From: Ditylenchus dipsaci
Lineage: Eukaryota > Nematoda > Chromadorea > Rhabditida > Anguinidae
Length of the DNA stretch: 64,000 nt
Direction of reading: 5' to 3'
NCBI GenBank assembly: GCA_004194705.1
Contig: SADC01001289.1
Location: forward strand, 434,001 to 498,000
Part shown: in pieces, positions 1-10,250 of the stretch
Layout of the letters: each line of letters opens with the position of its first letter
Position numbering within the stretch: the first letter of the stretch is position 1
Notes under the pieces: model-generated
Databases searched by the model: none
Told to the model about the DNA's origin: nothing
The model's input: the letters and a program-made list of their open reading frames with translations, nothing else
Position numbers and translations under genes: made by a program

Positions 1-199
1 TCAAATAAGCGGCATTTCCGATTCTAACAGACAGAATCAGGTAAATATCGAGTTTGTGTAAAAAATGAGATTGGGTGTTGGGATATTCCCGGGAATATAG
101 CGTAATAAATGCAAGTAAAATATTTGCGCTCAGACTGATCAAATTGACAACTTCAATGGAATTACGAAAAAGCTATTTTAGTTTCCCAATGGATACAAT

Positions 200-432
200 T
201 ACCGTATTTCCTCCGATAAGCGCCCCTCTCTAATAAGGTGGTCCCCTAGACTTTGACGACCTACATCTCAGCCCAGACTGAATATTTTGCAAAGCTGTCT
301 TTTGCGTTCCGTACCGATTTCGCTTTTTGTATTTTGGATTTTCACGCAAAAGTCACGAGATCGACCCGAAAATTTTCCGATTTCGTGCATCCAAAAAAAG
401 GCGGCGGTGGCCTTATTAAAAAGAATACGGTA
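200..432. repeat. ACCGTATT-family fold-back element
   Basis: The segment opens with TTACCGTATTTCC and closes with GAATACGGTA, an inverted terminal pair seen again around 2463, 10494, 13101, 25815, 32253, 39525 and 57277. The interior (a GCGCCCC stretch, then a region like 13160-13320 and 57490-57660) is shared with the other copies, which shows a dispersed non-autonomous DNA element. The terminus resembles ISL2EU-type elements from memory, but no transposase is present, so class assignment is a guess. Confidence 0.7.
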
Positions 433-1221
433 TGTCTGTCGCAGTATAAAAGTAGTGAAAAACATTTTGGCTCGAAGTTAAACAATCGTAAGTAAAAACA
501 TGTCTTTAAAAATAGTCTCGATTAATGTATCTATTTGGCTCTAATTTCTAGCATTGTAATTTCTATTTCTTTGATTTTTATTAACCGTACCAATAAGTTG
601 ACCGCCTTAAAATCGCTCTAACTAGCCTTTTTAGGATTAGGGATTGGGCCGGCGTGTGCTAGCCGGCGCTAATAAATGTCTTACGCAGTTTTTTCGGAGT
701 CTTTTCCGAATCTGGGACTATGTTTTCCGAGTCTGGGACTAATATTTAGGTGAATTTATATCAATATCGGATATTTGGATAATCGTTCGGTTTCCCCCAT
801 GTGGTGGTCTCGTGTGAACAGTGGTATTAGCTAAGAGGGTCCAATTTTTCGTAAACATAAGTGATCAGCACAAAGTATCGAGCAATGAAACACACTTAAC
901 AAAATTAAGGTTCTTTAAACTAATGAATAAGGTTGACAGGTGAGAAATTGTTTAAGTGGTTCACGAAAAAAATTAGCTGAGTAAAGCGTCTAAAACACAG
1001 CTCAGTGTCAAGGCATCTAAAATACTAAAATTTTTTAGTTCGATCTAAGGATGTCCATTCGATGTTTTTGAAAAACATGAAATTTGTTAGAGCAAATTTT
1101 TGTCTTTTCCAATAGCGAATAATTTCTATAAATCTCCTACCCCCCCCTTCCAAATAACCGACCACTTTTTTATAATTATTGAAAAAACATCCACCGCCTT
1201 TTTTATGATACACCATCCTTT
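433..1221. other. intergenic AT-rich DNA
   Basis: No convincing exon, RNA gene or strong repeat boundary is visible. The stretch near 590-680 (CGCTCTAACTAGCC and a GGCCGGCG hairpin) resembles sequence at 27470-27510 and 49600-49640, suggesting another degraded dispersed repeat. Confidence 0.5.
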
Positions 1222-1873
1222 CACACTAGAAAAGCGGAGCTTACTAAAATGTGCGTCTTGTACCAAATTAAATGCTGAACAAGATAGGCGAAAAATCTTC
1301 TGAAAAAGGTGCTTTTGTAAATTGCACTCGGCCAATTATCAAAACTACCGCTAAAAATGGGTCATTTTACAAATCAATGAAAAAAACCAAAATTCCGTGA
1401 TCAATTTGAAAATTCTTATAGTGCATTGAAAAGCTGAGATTCTGTGGAATCTTTTGGTATGTTTGCCATTCCGAAACAGTTTCTAAAAAAGCCGTTTTTC
1501 AGCAAATAATATAGACTATTTGATAAAGTGAGAAAAACTGCTCCAGATAGGGTTTTAAAATACAGTGAAAAGGTAATCTTGAAGTATCAAGTAACAGTCC
1601 AGAAATTATTGTTGTTATTGTTGAGAAATGGCAGACATACCAAAGATAGCACAGAATCTCAGCTTTCTAATGCACTATAAAAATTTTCAAAGTGATTACG
1701 GAATTTTATTTTTTTCATTGATTTATAAAATGACCCATTTTTTCGCGGTAGTTTTGAAAATTGACCGAGTGAAATTTACAAAAGCACCTTTTGGGAATTT
1801 TTTTCACCTATCTTGTTGAGCCTTAAATTTGGTACAAGATGCACAGTTGAGGTACGCTCCGCCGTTCTAGTGT
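1222..1873. repeat. long imperfect inverted repeat
   Basis: The left arm begins CACTAGAA at about 1222 and the right arm ends TTCTAGTG at about 1873. Matching blocks run inward: GTACCAAATT with AATTTGGTAC, CTGAGATTCTGTG with CACAGAATCTCAG, ATGGGTCATTTTA with TAAAATGACCCA. Arms are roughly 270 nt around a loop near 1500-1620. The short reading frames inside are shadows of the arms. Confidence 0.8.
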
Positions 1874-2462
1874 TAATTCAGTAAACTGGAATTTCTAGTT
1901 TTTTAAATTTTCAACAATGGTTATTTTAAGAAAGCATAGACATGTATTTTGCGGAAAATTAGTTAAAAATCTTGTTGAGTTTATGCCGAAGTAAGGTAAT
2001 CTGAAGTTACATCGACAACCCTACGCACAACACTGCGCACAACTATAAAAAAATAAAGGCTCGCTATGGCAGTTTATATACTAGAATGGGTAGGTCCGCA
2101 GATACACTCTGAAAAAGAATTTTTTATTTACTTTTTTTTGACTTGCTGTTCAAATTTTTCATCACACTATTTAAATAACTTATTGTCATTTTCACAGTTA
2201 CAATCCGACACAAATATATTGAAAATTTACACAATTACAATAAAAAAAAGTTTAAGATTGCTTGAAAATATATGTTTGTGACAGTTATATTCTCGTAATT
2301 CAATAGTTTTGCTGTAGGATGTTGGATCAACCGTTTGAGTCTTCACTAAGCTGATATTATTTGTCTTGCTCCAGTTACAAAGCATTCTTATACAATCTTG
2401 TCGAATGGTCTTGTTTAGTAAGAGAAAGAATATTGAAGGTATGCCTTAAAAGTGAAAATAAT

Positions 2463-2727
2463 TACCGTATTTTCTCTATTAATTACCCGGGGTGATAATT
2501 TTTCAACCCCTGAAAAATCGAAAAAAAATATTTTGGTTTTGAAATTTTCGGGTGCTCAACCAAAATCTAAAAAGTGGAATCAACTAAGTTCGTGGTGATT
2601 AAGAAAACGCGAAAAATAGATTCGCAAAATTATTTTTTTGAGCCGATATACATGGTGCCTATGGGGGGTAATTAGCAGAGAGGGGGTTATTATTACAGAG
2701 GGGTTTATTAATAGAGAAAATACGGTA
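2463..2727. repeat. ACCGTATT-family fold-back element
   Basis: TACCGTATTTTCTCTATTAA at the left is mirrored by TTAATAGAGAAAATACGGTA at the right. It lies between exons 5 and 6 of the Srt gene, filling most of that intron. Close relative at 32253-32478, which shares the interior AGATTTTG..TGAGCACCCGAAAATTT block. Confidence 0.8.
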
Positions 2728-3144
2728 AAAGTTCTAAAGGTGACACATCACTTCTTAACTTTACAAACGAAAAAAAAGTTCTCACGTTTCGATTCTTTTG
2801 AGGTTACTAAGAAAATCTTACCATGAAGCAAAACCCATACATAGGAGGCCATCAAAACTACTGCTTCGTTGAGAGGAACCAACTGCAGGGAACTGTATAG
2901 GCCAGACACTGCAGCATTTAGGCATGCTATGACTAAAGCTTGTGTGAATGCCTAAATAATTAATTATAAATTTTTTGTAGATTAAATTCTATTCTCGGTA
3001 TAACACCACATCCTAGGGTCCAACACTTTTCACCTCATTTTTTGAAGTCTTTTGTCGAATCGGATTCGACAGTTCTAACAGAAATATCTTACAGATTTTC
3101 ATTTTACCGGTCGTTTCTACAAAAGTTGAAACTTCCGCCAGTAA

Positions 3145-3214
3145 GACCCGCTCCTCTCGATATGACACCACAGATTTTTCAAAAGTGGCGGTGTTATATC
3201 GAGAGGCGGGTCTT
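3145..3214. repeat. short strong hairpin
   Basis: AGACCCGCTCCTCTCGATAT pairs with ATATCGAGAGGCGGGTCT across a short loop in an Srt intron. Probably the terminal part of a small fold-back element. Confidence 0.6.
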
Positions 3215-3451
3215 TCTGGCAAAAGATTCCATTTTTTCCACTTTCAGTAAATGACGATATTTATACGATATTTAGAAGTGTTGAATCAGGTTCAATTGAG
3301 TTATAGGAGCCTGTAGCATTTTTCTCTATGTAAATACAATTCCGCTTGGTCTCCCCTGTGGTTTGGGTCCTGGTCTGTGGATGGGCAAAGCATTTTTGCA
3401 TGTTTCTTTAGCTTCTGAAACGTGCATAGAGGGTGTTTTTAAGGCCTTAGG

Positions 3452-3502
3452 TAGTCAAGATAGTCAAGATTTTGGGTAGTCAAGATTAGGTAGTCAAGAT
3501 TT
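3452..3502. repeat. short tandem repeat TAGTCAAGAT
   Basis: About four imperfect copies of the decamer TAGTCAAGAT occur in a row inside an Srt intron. No function suggested. Confidence 0.6.
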
Positions 3503-4224
3503 TTTGTCAAGTTACTTGAGAGAGTAAAGTATCTGACGAAAAAGTATTATTTTCCGCCTATTCAATCTTTGAAATTTCTACTGAGCCGAGAAATAACTTT
3601 TTTTTTATCATCAAAGCATCGTTAAAAATCTTACCATTTTTTGAGCTGAAGCCTTGTTTTTACTTTTAACAGTCACATTTTTTTTAACAGAGCTTTTGAT
3701 AAAAAATAGAATCACGAATAACATGTAAAGTACACAAATCGAGAAGCATGTCACAGCGTTGTGATAAGTCTGCCATTTATTTGAAAACTGAAAATAAGTA
3801 AACATTTTTTTCAATCTTTAAAATGAAAAAGTCTTACTTTATTTCCACGTCTGCAATATAACCGATGTGCGGATTAAAAACCAGGCTACTAATATTGAAC
3901 TGAACTTTGAGGTTTTTGTAAAGGTGACGAAAGAAAGACCGTAGAGTGTGGTCAAAAGAATCCACAGCCAGGTTCTCTTGCCATAAAACAGCATGTAGGA
4001 AATATCGGATGAAATAACTTCGCAGCACCGGCTAAGGGCTAATATGATAGCAGTGCTCGACTCAGTAATCCAGCAAACTAAATATTTTTTATTTTTGTTC
4101 GGATTTTTTACAATATTAAATTACTTACAATCAGCAATGACTCCTAAAAAATTTCAAAATTGAAAAGTTTGCATGATCTGGGGGTCGTCAAAATTTAAAA
4201 TTTGTTTTATTTTCAGTGTTACGC

Positions 4225-4570
4225 TCACCCAAAAAGTTCGTTCCCGCATAGCGTCCGACGCTTTTTTTAACCTGATTTTTGAAGTATTTTGCTAGTTCTC
4301 TTTGCACAGTCTGGTCACAAATATCGCAAAGATTCCGATTTTGTCAATCATTTTTCAAAAACTTACAATATTTTTCTCTAAAAAAAGCAAAAACCCTATA
4401 TAACTTTCACTCTTTTTAAAAATAGGTGAAGGTTATATAGGGTTTTTGCTTTTTTAGAAAAAAATATTATACGTTTCTGATAAAACGATCGGCAAAATCA
4501 GAATCCTCGCGATATTTGGGACCGGACTGTAAAAATAGAACTAGCAAAACACTTCAAAAATCAGGTTAAT
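4225..4570. repeat. pogo-type palindrome in Srt intron 2
   Basis: An inverted repeat centred near 4410 (AACCCTATATAAC with GTTATATAGGGTT at the tip). Arms contain CGTTCCCGCATAGCGTCCGAC and the GATCGGCAAAATC block shared with the CAGTCAAACCTCG palindromes at 5386, 39689 and 43572. The terminal CAGTCAAACC sequence is missing, so this is a diverged copy. Confidence 0.75.
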
Positions 4571-5385
4571 ATCAGTCCTTTTAGACTCTGTAAAAAAATA
4601 GTTGAAACTTTCTTACTTAGCTTTTTTGATAAAGCTATATATAGCACCCAGCGACAGTAGCAGTTCCGCAAAAGCAGAGATATCAAAACTTTAATGGGGA
4701 AAGGAGGGGGGGGGTTGTTAAAACCATAAAAGCAACCCGATGACCATCTTCAGTGATTCTGACTCAAAATGAGACCCGCGAGTTAACTGTAGCTTTTTTC
4801 GTCTGATGTACTGGAATTTTTACAGCTGATTTGGTGGGTTTCATTCTGAGTTAGCATAAGCGGGTAGTCAGAATGACCGAAAAGTCAACAGGGAAAAACA
4901 TGCCTACACCATCCAAAATTTTCAGTTGTATTTTCGAAGAAGTTAACAGGACTTTTTTTTAATTCAATTTACCTGCAAAAAAGAAAAAAGTAGGATATGA
5001 GCAAAAAACAGCTCCAACGATGGCCATGTATCCAGTCACTAAGCCGCATATCGGCAAGCACAAAATATCAATAATTCCAATAAAAAATAAAAATTTATAG
5101 CAACTTTTTTTCAAATGCTTTGCAACAGCAACTAAGCAAGGTATATACAAAGCCTGAAAAATAATTTTTCATTCTGTTACTTTTTGTTTTTTACTTACTA
5201 TGAAGAAAAGTGACATGTTTATAAATATCATTCCAGCTATACTGTGCTGGCGCTGGACCAATGGTACCTGATCAATGTCGTAGAGACTGCAGTTGTAAAG
5301 CTTTTGGTATTCCGTTGGTCGGAAAAAGTAAAGTTCCATAATTCTAAGTAGCAGAAAAATACAATAAAAATCTGAAAGTAGAATA

Positions 5386-5810
5386 CAGTCAAACCTCGAT
5401 TTAACAACCCCACCTCAAGTTCGTTCCCACCTAGGGTCCGACACTTTTTTTAACTTCATTTTCGAAATATTTTAGCAATTCTGTTTTGACAATCTGTCGC
5501 AAATATCGTAAGGATGCCGATTTTGTCGATCGTTTTTCAGAAACCTAATGTTTTTGCTTCTAAAAAAGCTAAACCTCGATTTAACGATTCCCATTTTAAA
5601 ATTAGAGGGTCGTTAAATCGAGTTTACCTTTTTTAGAAGCAAAAGCATTAGGTTTCTGAAAAACGATCGGCAAAATCGGAATCCTTACGATATTTGCGAC
5701 CAGATTGTCAAAACAGAATTGCTAAAATATTTCGAAAATAGGGTTAAAAAAAGTGTCGGACCCTAGGTGGGAACGAACTTGAGGTGGGGTCGTTAATCGA
5801 GGTTTGAGTG
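5386..5810. repeat. CAGTCAAACCTCG palindrome, TA target duplication
   Basis: Starts TA-CAGTCAAACCTCGATTTAA and ends TTAATCGAGGTTTGAGTG-TA. The arms are nearly perfect inverted copies of about 210 nt meeting near 5600. The TA flanks and CAGT start match Tc1/mariner-pogo MITEs (family knowledge). It lies immediately upstream (5' side) of the Srt start. Confidence 0.85.
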
Positions 5811-6249
5811 TACCGTAATACCTTTAATTTTTGAAACGTTTTTTTTTTGGCATTATGTTTTTGTAACATTTTCGATCACTTCTCTCAGGCAAGTTACCAA
5901 CTATTTGATAGCTCATCTTTTTGGCCACAAAATGGGCAGTAAGTTGCCTGAGATAATTGATGAAAAACTGGGTCAACAATGCAAAGCCATAAGCACGTTT
6001 TTGAATAAAAGAAGGGTGGGGGGGATGGTGTAAGTAAGCGAACATAGGACAGTCGAACTGTCGTACGAACTGTGCACTTGGTACTTCTGATTCTAAATGC
6101 CTGTTTCATACAATTTTTTATATTTTGTTCCACCCTAGTAGCCGAAATTTCTTCGAGAATCCGAACCCGTTAACAAAATTTCGAAAAAATTCAATTGTCG
6201 ATATATAAGTTAAAATTCAAAAATACACCTTTTTCAATTTTTTTCAACT
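5811..6249. other. intergenic; one small hairpin
   Basis: Contains a hairpin 5886-5954 (CTCAGGCAAGTTACC with a matching TAAGTTGCCTGAG). Nothing else recognisable. Confidence 0.5.
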
Positions 6250-6287
6250 TTAGTTCATATCTCGACAATCAACTTTTTTGTGGAATT

Positions 6288-6562
6288 CTGTCGACGTATT
6301 CGGATTCCTGAAGACATTTCGGCTAATAAAGGCGATAAGAATGAAATAAATTATATGAAAAAAAGTATTTATACTCAAAAGTAACCCAGTGGGCAGTTTG
6401 CACCGGTGTGAACTGTCTGAATTTCTGAAAACATTTCTGCTAATAGAGTCGATTAGAATAAAGAAAATTACATGAAAATAGGTATTTATACTCAAAAGTA
6501 ACCAAGTGGACAAATGGACAGTTAGCACCGGTGCGAACTGTCTTTTCGCCTAAGTAACAACA
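6288..6562 (+). repeat. tandemly duplicated LTR-like block ending ACAACA
   Basis: Two imperfect copies of about 120 nt follow each other, each with an AACATTTC(G/T)GCTAATA motif, GTATTTATACTCAAAAGTAA (TATA-like) and a CAGTTNGCACCGGTG palindrome. The block ends TAACAACA directly before a T and the primer-binding-like TGGCGCAG. That arrangement looks like the U3/R/U5 end of a 5' LTR reading on the plus strand. No matching second LTR is seen in the window. Confidence 0.45.
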
Positions 6563-6563
6563 T

Positions 6564-6612
6564 TGGCGCAGTCGGCAGGATTCGAACCTACGCGGGCAAA
6601 GCCCAATTGATT
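6564..6612 (-). other. tRNA-Ser 3' half including CCA, retro-derived
   Basis: Read on the minus strand this is the 3' half of a tRNA-Ser: the 3' anticodon stem, a long variable arm (GGGCTTTGCCC), a canonical T-arm with GGTTCGAATCC, a 7-nt acceptor strand, G discriminator and then CCA. Eukaryotic tRNA genes do not encode CCA, so the copy derives from mature tRNA, most likely through reverse-transcription priming. The 5' half of the tRNA is absent. It sits between ACAACA (left) and the TGTTGT of the LTR at 6617, both LTR-type ends, facing opposite ways. Confidence 0.75.
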
Positions 6613-6616
6613 CCAA

Positions 6617-6784
6617 TGTTGTATCCTTGGTTGGTAGCTGAGAGAGAGAGACGATAGCACACGACTTCTTAATAGCTTTATTCGGACACAAACTGATCCT
6701 GAACACAGACGTTCAGACCTTATATACTACTAGAATAACATATCACTGCAAGACAACAGGTGATACAAATCACACTATACAACA
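6617..6784 (-). repeat. 3' LTR
   Basis: Starts TGTTGTATCC and ends TATACAACA on the plus strand. It differs from the other LTR mainly in a few bases around 6627-6640, implying a fairly recent insertion. Confidence 0.9.
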
Positions 6785-7296
6785 TCTTCCCCGTACAACG
6801 GGTTGGGTGAACAGAGATTCTGAAGAATTCGTGATTTGTTCCTTCTTGGTTTCTTCCTTGGCAGCAATTGAGAAGACATCTGACTGAGGAACTTCCACTG
6901 CACTTGAGACGGCTTTTGACTGATGAATCCCTGTTGTACTTGATGAGAGAGCTGAGCACAGTATTCCATTCCCTTTCCATCTTTTGCTAGGAGCGGAGCT
7001 GACCGGGAAGACACTTGCTGGTAGATGAGGCTGCTGAGCACAATGTTGCGTCCACTTCTTTCTTTGATTGAGAACTGGAGCCGGAGCTGTCAAGCGGACG
7101 ACATTTGCTGGAAAACTAGTTGCTTGACTGATCACTTACTTCTTTGCAGGCTGCACTTGAGAAGCGGACGGCAACTGAGAGACTGACTGACGACCAACGA
7201 GCGGCTTGGAACGTCTTGCATTTGACTTGCGATGAGGGCAGCTGCTATTCCAATGCTTTCGTCCACAGGTGTAGCACGGCTTGCTAGGCTGGCTGC

Positions 7297-7665
7297 TTAG
7301 ACGACTTTTGAAGGCTGCGAAGGGTCCTGGCTACCCTTTGAGCTGATCTGTAACAGGTTGATTCCTTTTGACTGACGGAACTGAGAAGGCTGCTGCTTTT
7401 CCTTTGATCGCTGCTTATTGAGAGGCATGTCCAAGAATCCTAATGCGTTGAGCGCATTGATCCCTAGCAGATTCATTGAGCTATGCTGAACCACCACAAA
7501 AGCTTGTTTGACTGACCGATCATTAGCAGAGAAGGAGGCGATACCATCACCGACAAACTTGCAGCTTGACCCATTGTAGAGATGACCCTGCGTTTTGCTT
7601 TGATAGATTGGAGGCTGGCCAATAGCTTGATACGTTTCCTCATTGATAGCTGTCACTTCCGACCA
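7297..7665 (-). pseudogene. retropepsin-like protease region of the LTR element
   Basis: Continues Gag after the DTG active-site triad but in another frame: a one-base discrepancy lies just after DTG (about 7660-7666). The downstream frame carries the second retropepsin signature, NLLGINALNALG, at about 7435-7475. The frame closes near 7297. Downstream (7220-7290) a third CX2CX3HX4C zinc knuckle (CYTCGRKHWNSSC) appears in yet another frame. Whether the shift is a programmed site or damage cannot be decided from one copy. Confidence 0.7.
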
Positions 7666-8744
7666 GTGTCGAGAGTGAAGAGGACGAAGCGGCCATTGAT
7701 TTGCACTTGCTTCTTGATGAGCTGAGGCTTCTTACCCAGCTGTTGAACTTGCACTGATTGCATTTGAAGGCAGTTGACCCCATAGCTTGATTGATTTGCA
7801 GGCTTGAACGGCTTCTGGAATTTCTTCTTTGACTGACGGAACTGCTGTATTGCGTCACACTGCTTGCTGAGGTGACCTATTTGACCGCACTTGTTGCATT
7901 CGGCATTTTTGGAGCGGCAATCTTCGGACCAATGCATTTGACCACACCGGAAGCAGGCTTGACTTGGAGGAGCTTTCTTCTGACCCACCTGATTGATTCC
8001 GAAGTAGGACGGCGCTTCCTTTCTTTCCAGATGCTTCGCTTCGGCAATTGTCGAGAGATAGCTGACAGCTTCTTCCACAATTTCATCGAACTTGACTTGG
8101 TCGCCTTTTTCATTGAGACGCTGAAGAATTCTGGTTCTGAGCACTGCATCACCATTTGACTTGAGACCAAGAGCAGGAGCAGGCAATTGAACTCTTCTTC
8201 CTTCAAAGCACTGAACTTGAACAAGCGGAGCTGACCTTTGAATTTGAATTTCGAAATGCCGAAATTCTTCACCATCATCTTTGACCAGGCGCAGGCACTC
8301 ATAGCGATCCACCACCAACGAGCGAGAATGAGCAAAAACTTTAGAAAGACCACTAACCGTTTCCTCCAGGCTGAAGTCGACGACATCTCTGGGCAGGACA
8401 CTCTTTCTGTATTCAGCAAAGGCTTCGGCAGAGAGCTTCGTCATCAGGAGCTTCACCTTGCAGGCATCCACCATATTCGGAGCTGTACAGTCGAGAGAGA
8501 ACTTGAAACGGGCCATCCAATTTTCGAACTTGGCTGGATCATTGTCATCTGCTGAGAAGACTTCCATATCAGGCAACTGAGGCAGAGTTGAGACCACGGC
8601 AGGCACTTGTTGAGCATTGTCGCCACCACCACCATTCTGCTGCTGCTGTTGCTGGAAGATAGCCATCATTTGAACCATAGCTGCTTGCTGCTGCTGCTGC
8701 TGCTGCTGCACGACCATGAATTGTTGAAACTGGTCCATATCCAT
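7653..8744 (-). CDS. Gag-like protein, zinc knuckles, start of protease
   Basis: 363 codons. The N-terminus (residues 1-45) is Q-rich with two polyQ runs and a GGGG run. A conserved Gag-type block follows (PDMEVFSADDNDPAKFENWM and on), typical of nematode Ty3/gypsy Gag. Two CCHC knuckles come next: CFRCGQMHWSEDC and CNKCGQIGHLSKQC. The frame ends just after FTLDTG, the aspartic protease active-site motif. ATG at 8742-8744 is chosen because it lies right after the primer-binding-like site and the next ATG is only two codons on. No polymerase follows, so the element must be mobilised in trans if at all. Confidence 0.85.
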   Translation of the reverse strand: MDMDQFQQFMVVQQQQQQQQAAMVQMMAIFQQQQQQNGGGGDNAQQVPAVVSTLPQLPDMEVFSADDNDPAKFENWMARFKFSLDCTAPNMVDACKVKLLMTKLSAEAFAEYRKSVLPRDVVDFSLEETVSGLSKVFAHSRSLVVDRYECLRLVKDDGEEFRHFEIQIQRSAPLVQVQCFEGRRVQLPAPALGLKSNGDAVLRTRILQRLNEKGDQVKFDEIVEEAVSYLSTIAEAKHLERKEAPSYFGINQVGQKKAPPSQACFRCGQMHWSEDCRSKNAECNKCGQIGHLSKQCDAIQQFRQSKKKFQKPFKPANQSSYGVNCLQMQSVQVQQLGKKPQLIKKQVQINGRFVLFTLDTGRK

Positions 8745-8758
8745 TGCGAGTACGCCAA

Positions 8759-8923
8759 TGTTGTATCCTCGGACTAGCTAGAGAGAGAGACGATAGCACA
8801 CGACTTCTTAATAGCTTTATTCGGACACAAACTGATCCTGAACACAGACGTTCAGACCTTATATACTACTAGAATAACATATCATTGCAAGACAACAGGT
8901 GATACAAATCACACTATACAACA
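8759..8923 (-). repeat. 5' LTR
   Basis: Starts TGTTGTATCCTCGG and ends TATACAACA (plus-strand reading). Contains AATAGCTTTATTCGG, an AATAAA polyadenylation signal on the minus strand. The TATA-like TATATACT block sits upstream in element sense. Confidence 0.9.
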
Positions 8924-8928
8924 CTAAG

Positions 8929-9686
8929 TAAGCTTACTACAATCAGAAAAGATATCTCAAATACCCATCACCATTCTCCCCCCATCCCCTACCAACAATT
9001 TGAGCATCCCCTCATGTAACTACAAAATACCTGAAACTAGGAAATCCTTAGGCTTAGGTGTAGGCCAGAGTATCTTAGACGAGACTGAGGAATGCTGTAC
9101 GCACTTTTCTGGGCCTAGAACTAGTGTTTAGGTACTTTTTACTTAAATTAAAAAAAATAACTATAGAGGACGCGTTTATTTGCTAAATGAGGTATAAATT
9201 CAAAAACGAAAACGTGAATGTTTTTTTACTTAGTGAACAAACGCCGTTTTTATTTTTAAATTAATATTCATTGAAATTTGTGCTAGTGGTGACAAAAAAA
9301 GATAGAAACATTAATGATAAAAATTATGAAAAAAATAATAAAAAGCTTTGATAGTTAAAAACTAAGTTTTTTCAAGGCGGAGTCAATTCATATTAAAATA
9401 ATAAATTGTAGACAATTTCAGTATATAGAAAAGCAGACTTTTGTATTTCACTTAGTTATTCACTAAATGTATTATAGTTAGAAAAACAGTAAAAGAAGTT
9501 GATAGTGTTAAAAGTATAAATTTTTCGTGAATTTTTCGACAGTTCGAATATTTGTTGTATCGAAGGGAATTTGAAATTTGACAGTGATTTTTGAATTTGA
9601 AGAGTAGTTTTATAAGTAAATCGACCATGCTGAACACAAATCCAGTGTCAAAATCGATGATTTCTGAAGAAATAAATAGTTTTACG
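8929..9686. other. AT-rich intergenic; palindrome arm fragment
   Basis: No exon seen. The 9575-9665 segment (AAATCGACCATGCTGAACAC..CCAGTGT) matches arms of the large palindromes at 53430-53490, 61710-61750 and 63115-63155, so it is a relic of that family. Confidence 0.5.
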
Positions 9687-10108
9687 CAGGCCTGTGCACG
9701 GGCCGGCCCGCGGGCCGTCCGGGCCCACCGGCCCGGGCCGGCCCGAAGCCATTTTCAAATACATAAGTCGGCCCGAAAAATTTATTATTGTAGCTAAGAT
9801 TCCAGGCTACAAAATGGATTTTACCATTTATCAAAATTGACAAAAAAATTTGACTAATTTCTAAAAAGCATCTTAATTTTTGAGACGTCCGGGCCGCCCG
9901 GCCCGGAAGCCAAAAAATTTGAGCTGTTTTTGTAAAATTAGCAGAAATTTTTATTCAATTTTTATAAATGGTAATATCCATTTTGTAGCCTGGAATCTTA
10001 GCTACAATAATAAATTTTTCGGGCCGACTTATGTATTTGAAAAATGGCTTCGGGCCGGCCGGGCCGGTGGGCCCGGACGGCCCGCGGGCCGGCCCGTGCA
10101 CAGGCCTG
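9687..10108. mobile_element. GC-capped hAT-type MITE with 8-bp target duplication
   Basis: Flanked by GTTTTACG on both sides (9679-9686 and 10109-10116). Termini CAGGCCTGTGCACGGGCC and its complement extend into about 60 nt of nearly pure GGCC/CCGG sequence, then about 130 nt AT-rich arms that are also complementary. The whole element is an almost perfect hairpin. The 8-bp duplication and CAG start indicate hAT mobilisation. Confidence 0.9.
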
Positions 10109-10227
10109 GTTTTACGTCAAAACGTCTTTTTTTTAATAATTTTATTTTCACTTTTTATTTCCATTTTCTTCGTATTTTCTTGTAATAAAACGTCAAAATA
10201 CGATCTTGAATTAGGGGATGCGCTTCT

Positions 10228-10250
10228 ATTAGAGAGAACACGGTATACTT
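10228..10250. repeat. isolated ACCGTATT-family end
   Basis: GCGCTTCTATTAGAGAGAAC followed by ACGGTA is one terminus of the family, without an opposite end nearby. Confidence 0.55.

Larger units (their letters stand above)
2227..5339 (-). pseudogene. Srt-class seven-transmembrane chemoreceptor, apparently frameshifted
   Basis: Six exons on the minus strand: 5199-5339, 4973-5153, 3838-4077, 3635-3787, 2822-2951, 2227-2444. Exon 1 carries the LYNCS motif typical of the N-terminus of nematode Srt (serpentine receptor class T) proteins. Exon 2 continues with LYIPCLVAV, then two hydrophobic segments and GAVFCSYP. Exon 3 has ESSTAIILALSRCCEV and a tryptophan-rich transmembrane segment. Exons 4-5 supply further helices, with LLHG at the splice. 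Exon 6 begins GIPSIFFLLLNKTIRQDC, the usual Srt end, and closes with a hydrophilic tail and TAA. Phases agree at 1/2, 2/3, 4/5 and 5/6. In exon 3 the frame breaks at a run of five T (minus strand, about 3876-3880): the AWF motif and the following FNPHIGYIAD motif lie in different frames. The exon 3/4 junction is also out of phase. This is either a young pseudogene or homopolymer assembly error. Family call is strong; loss of function is likely, not proven. Confidence 0.85.
6617..8923 (-). mobile_element. short LTR retrotransposon coding Gag and protease only
   Basis: Two near-identical LTRs (6617-6784 and 8759-8923) with TG..CA ends flank 1.97 kb of internal sequence on the minus strand. Directly inside the 5' LTR is a primer-binding-like TGGCGTACTCGC (8746-8757), 1 nt from the LTR, followed within 2 nt by the gag ATG. 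Internal coding is Gag, a frameshifted protease, and a second zinc-knuckle region. No reverse transcriptase, RNase H or integrase is present. CTAAG occurs just outside the right LTR (8924-8928) and again at 6550-6554, which would be a 5-bp target duplication if the tRNA-like segment belongs to the insertion. Ty3/gypsy affinity is inferred from Gag architecture. Confidence 0.85.

Noticed and set aside
1100..1819. Several 60-70 codon frames
   Set aside because: They lie in arms of the 1222-1873 inverted repeat and mirror each other.
6564..6612. A functional nuclear tRNA-Ser gene
   Set aside because: Only the 3' half is present and the CCA is encoded, which fits a retro-copied fragment and not a eukaryotic tRNA gene.
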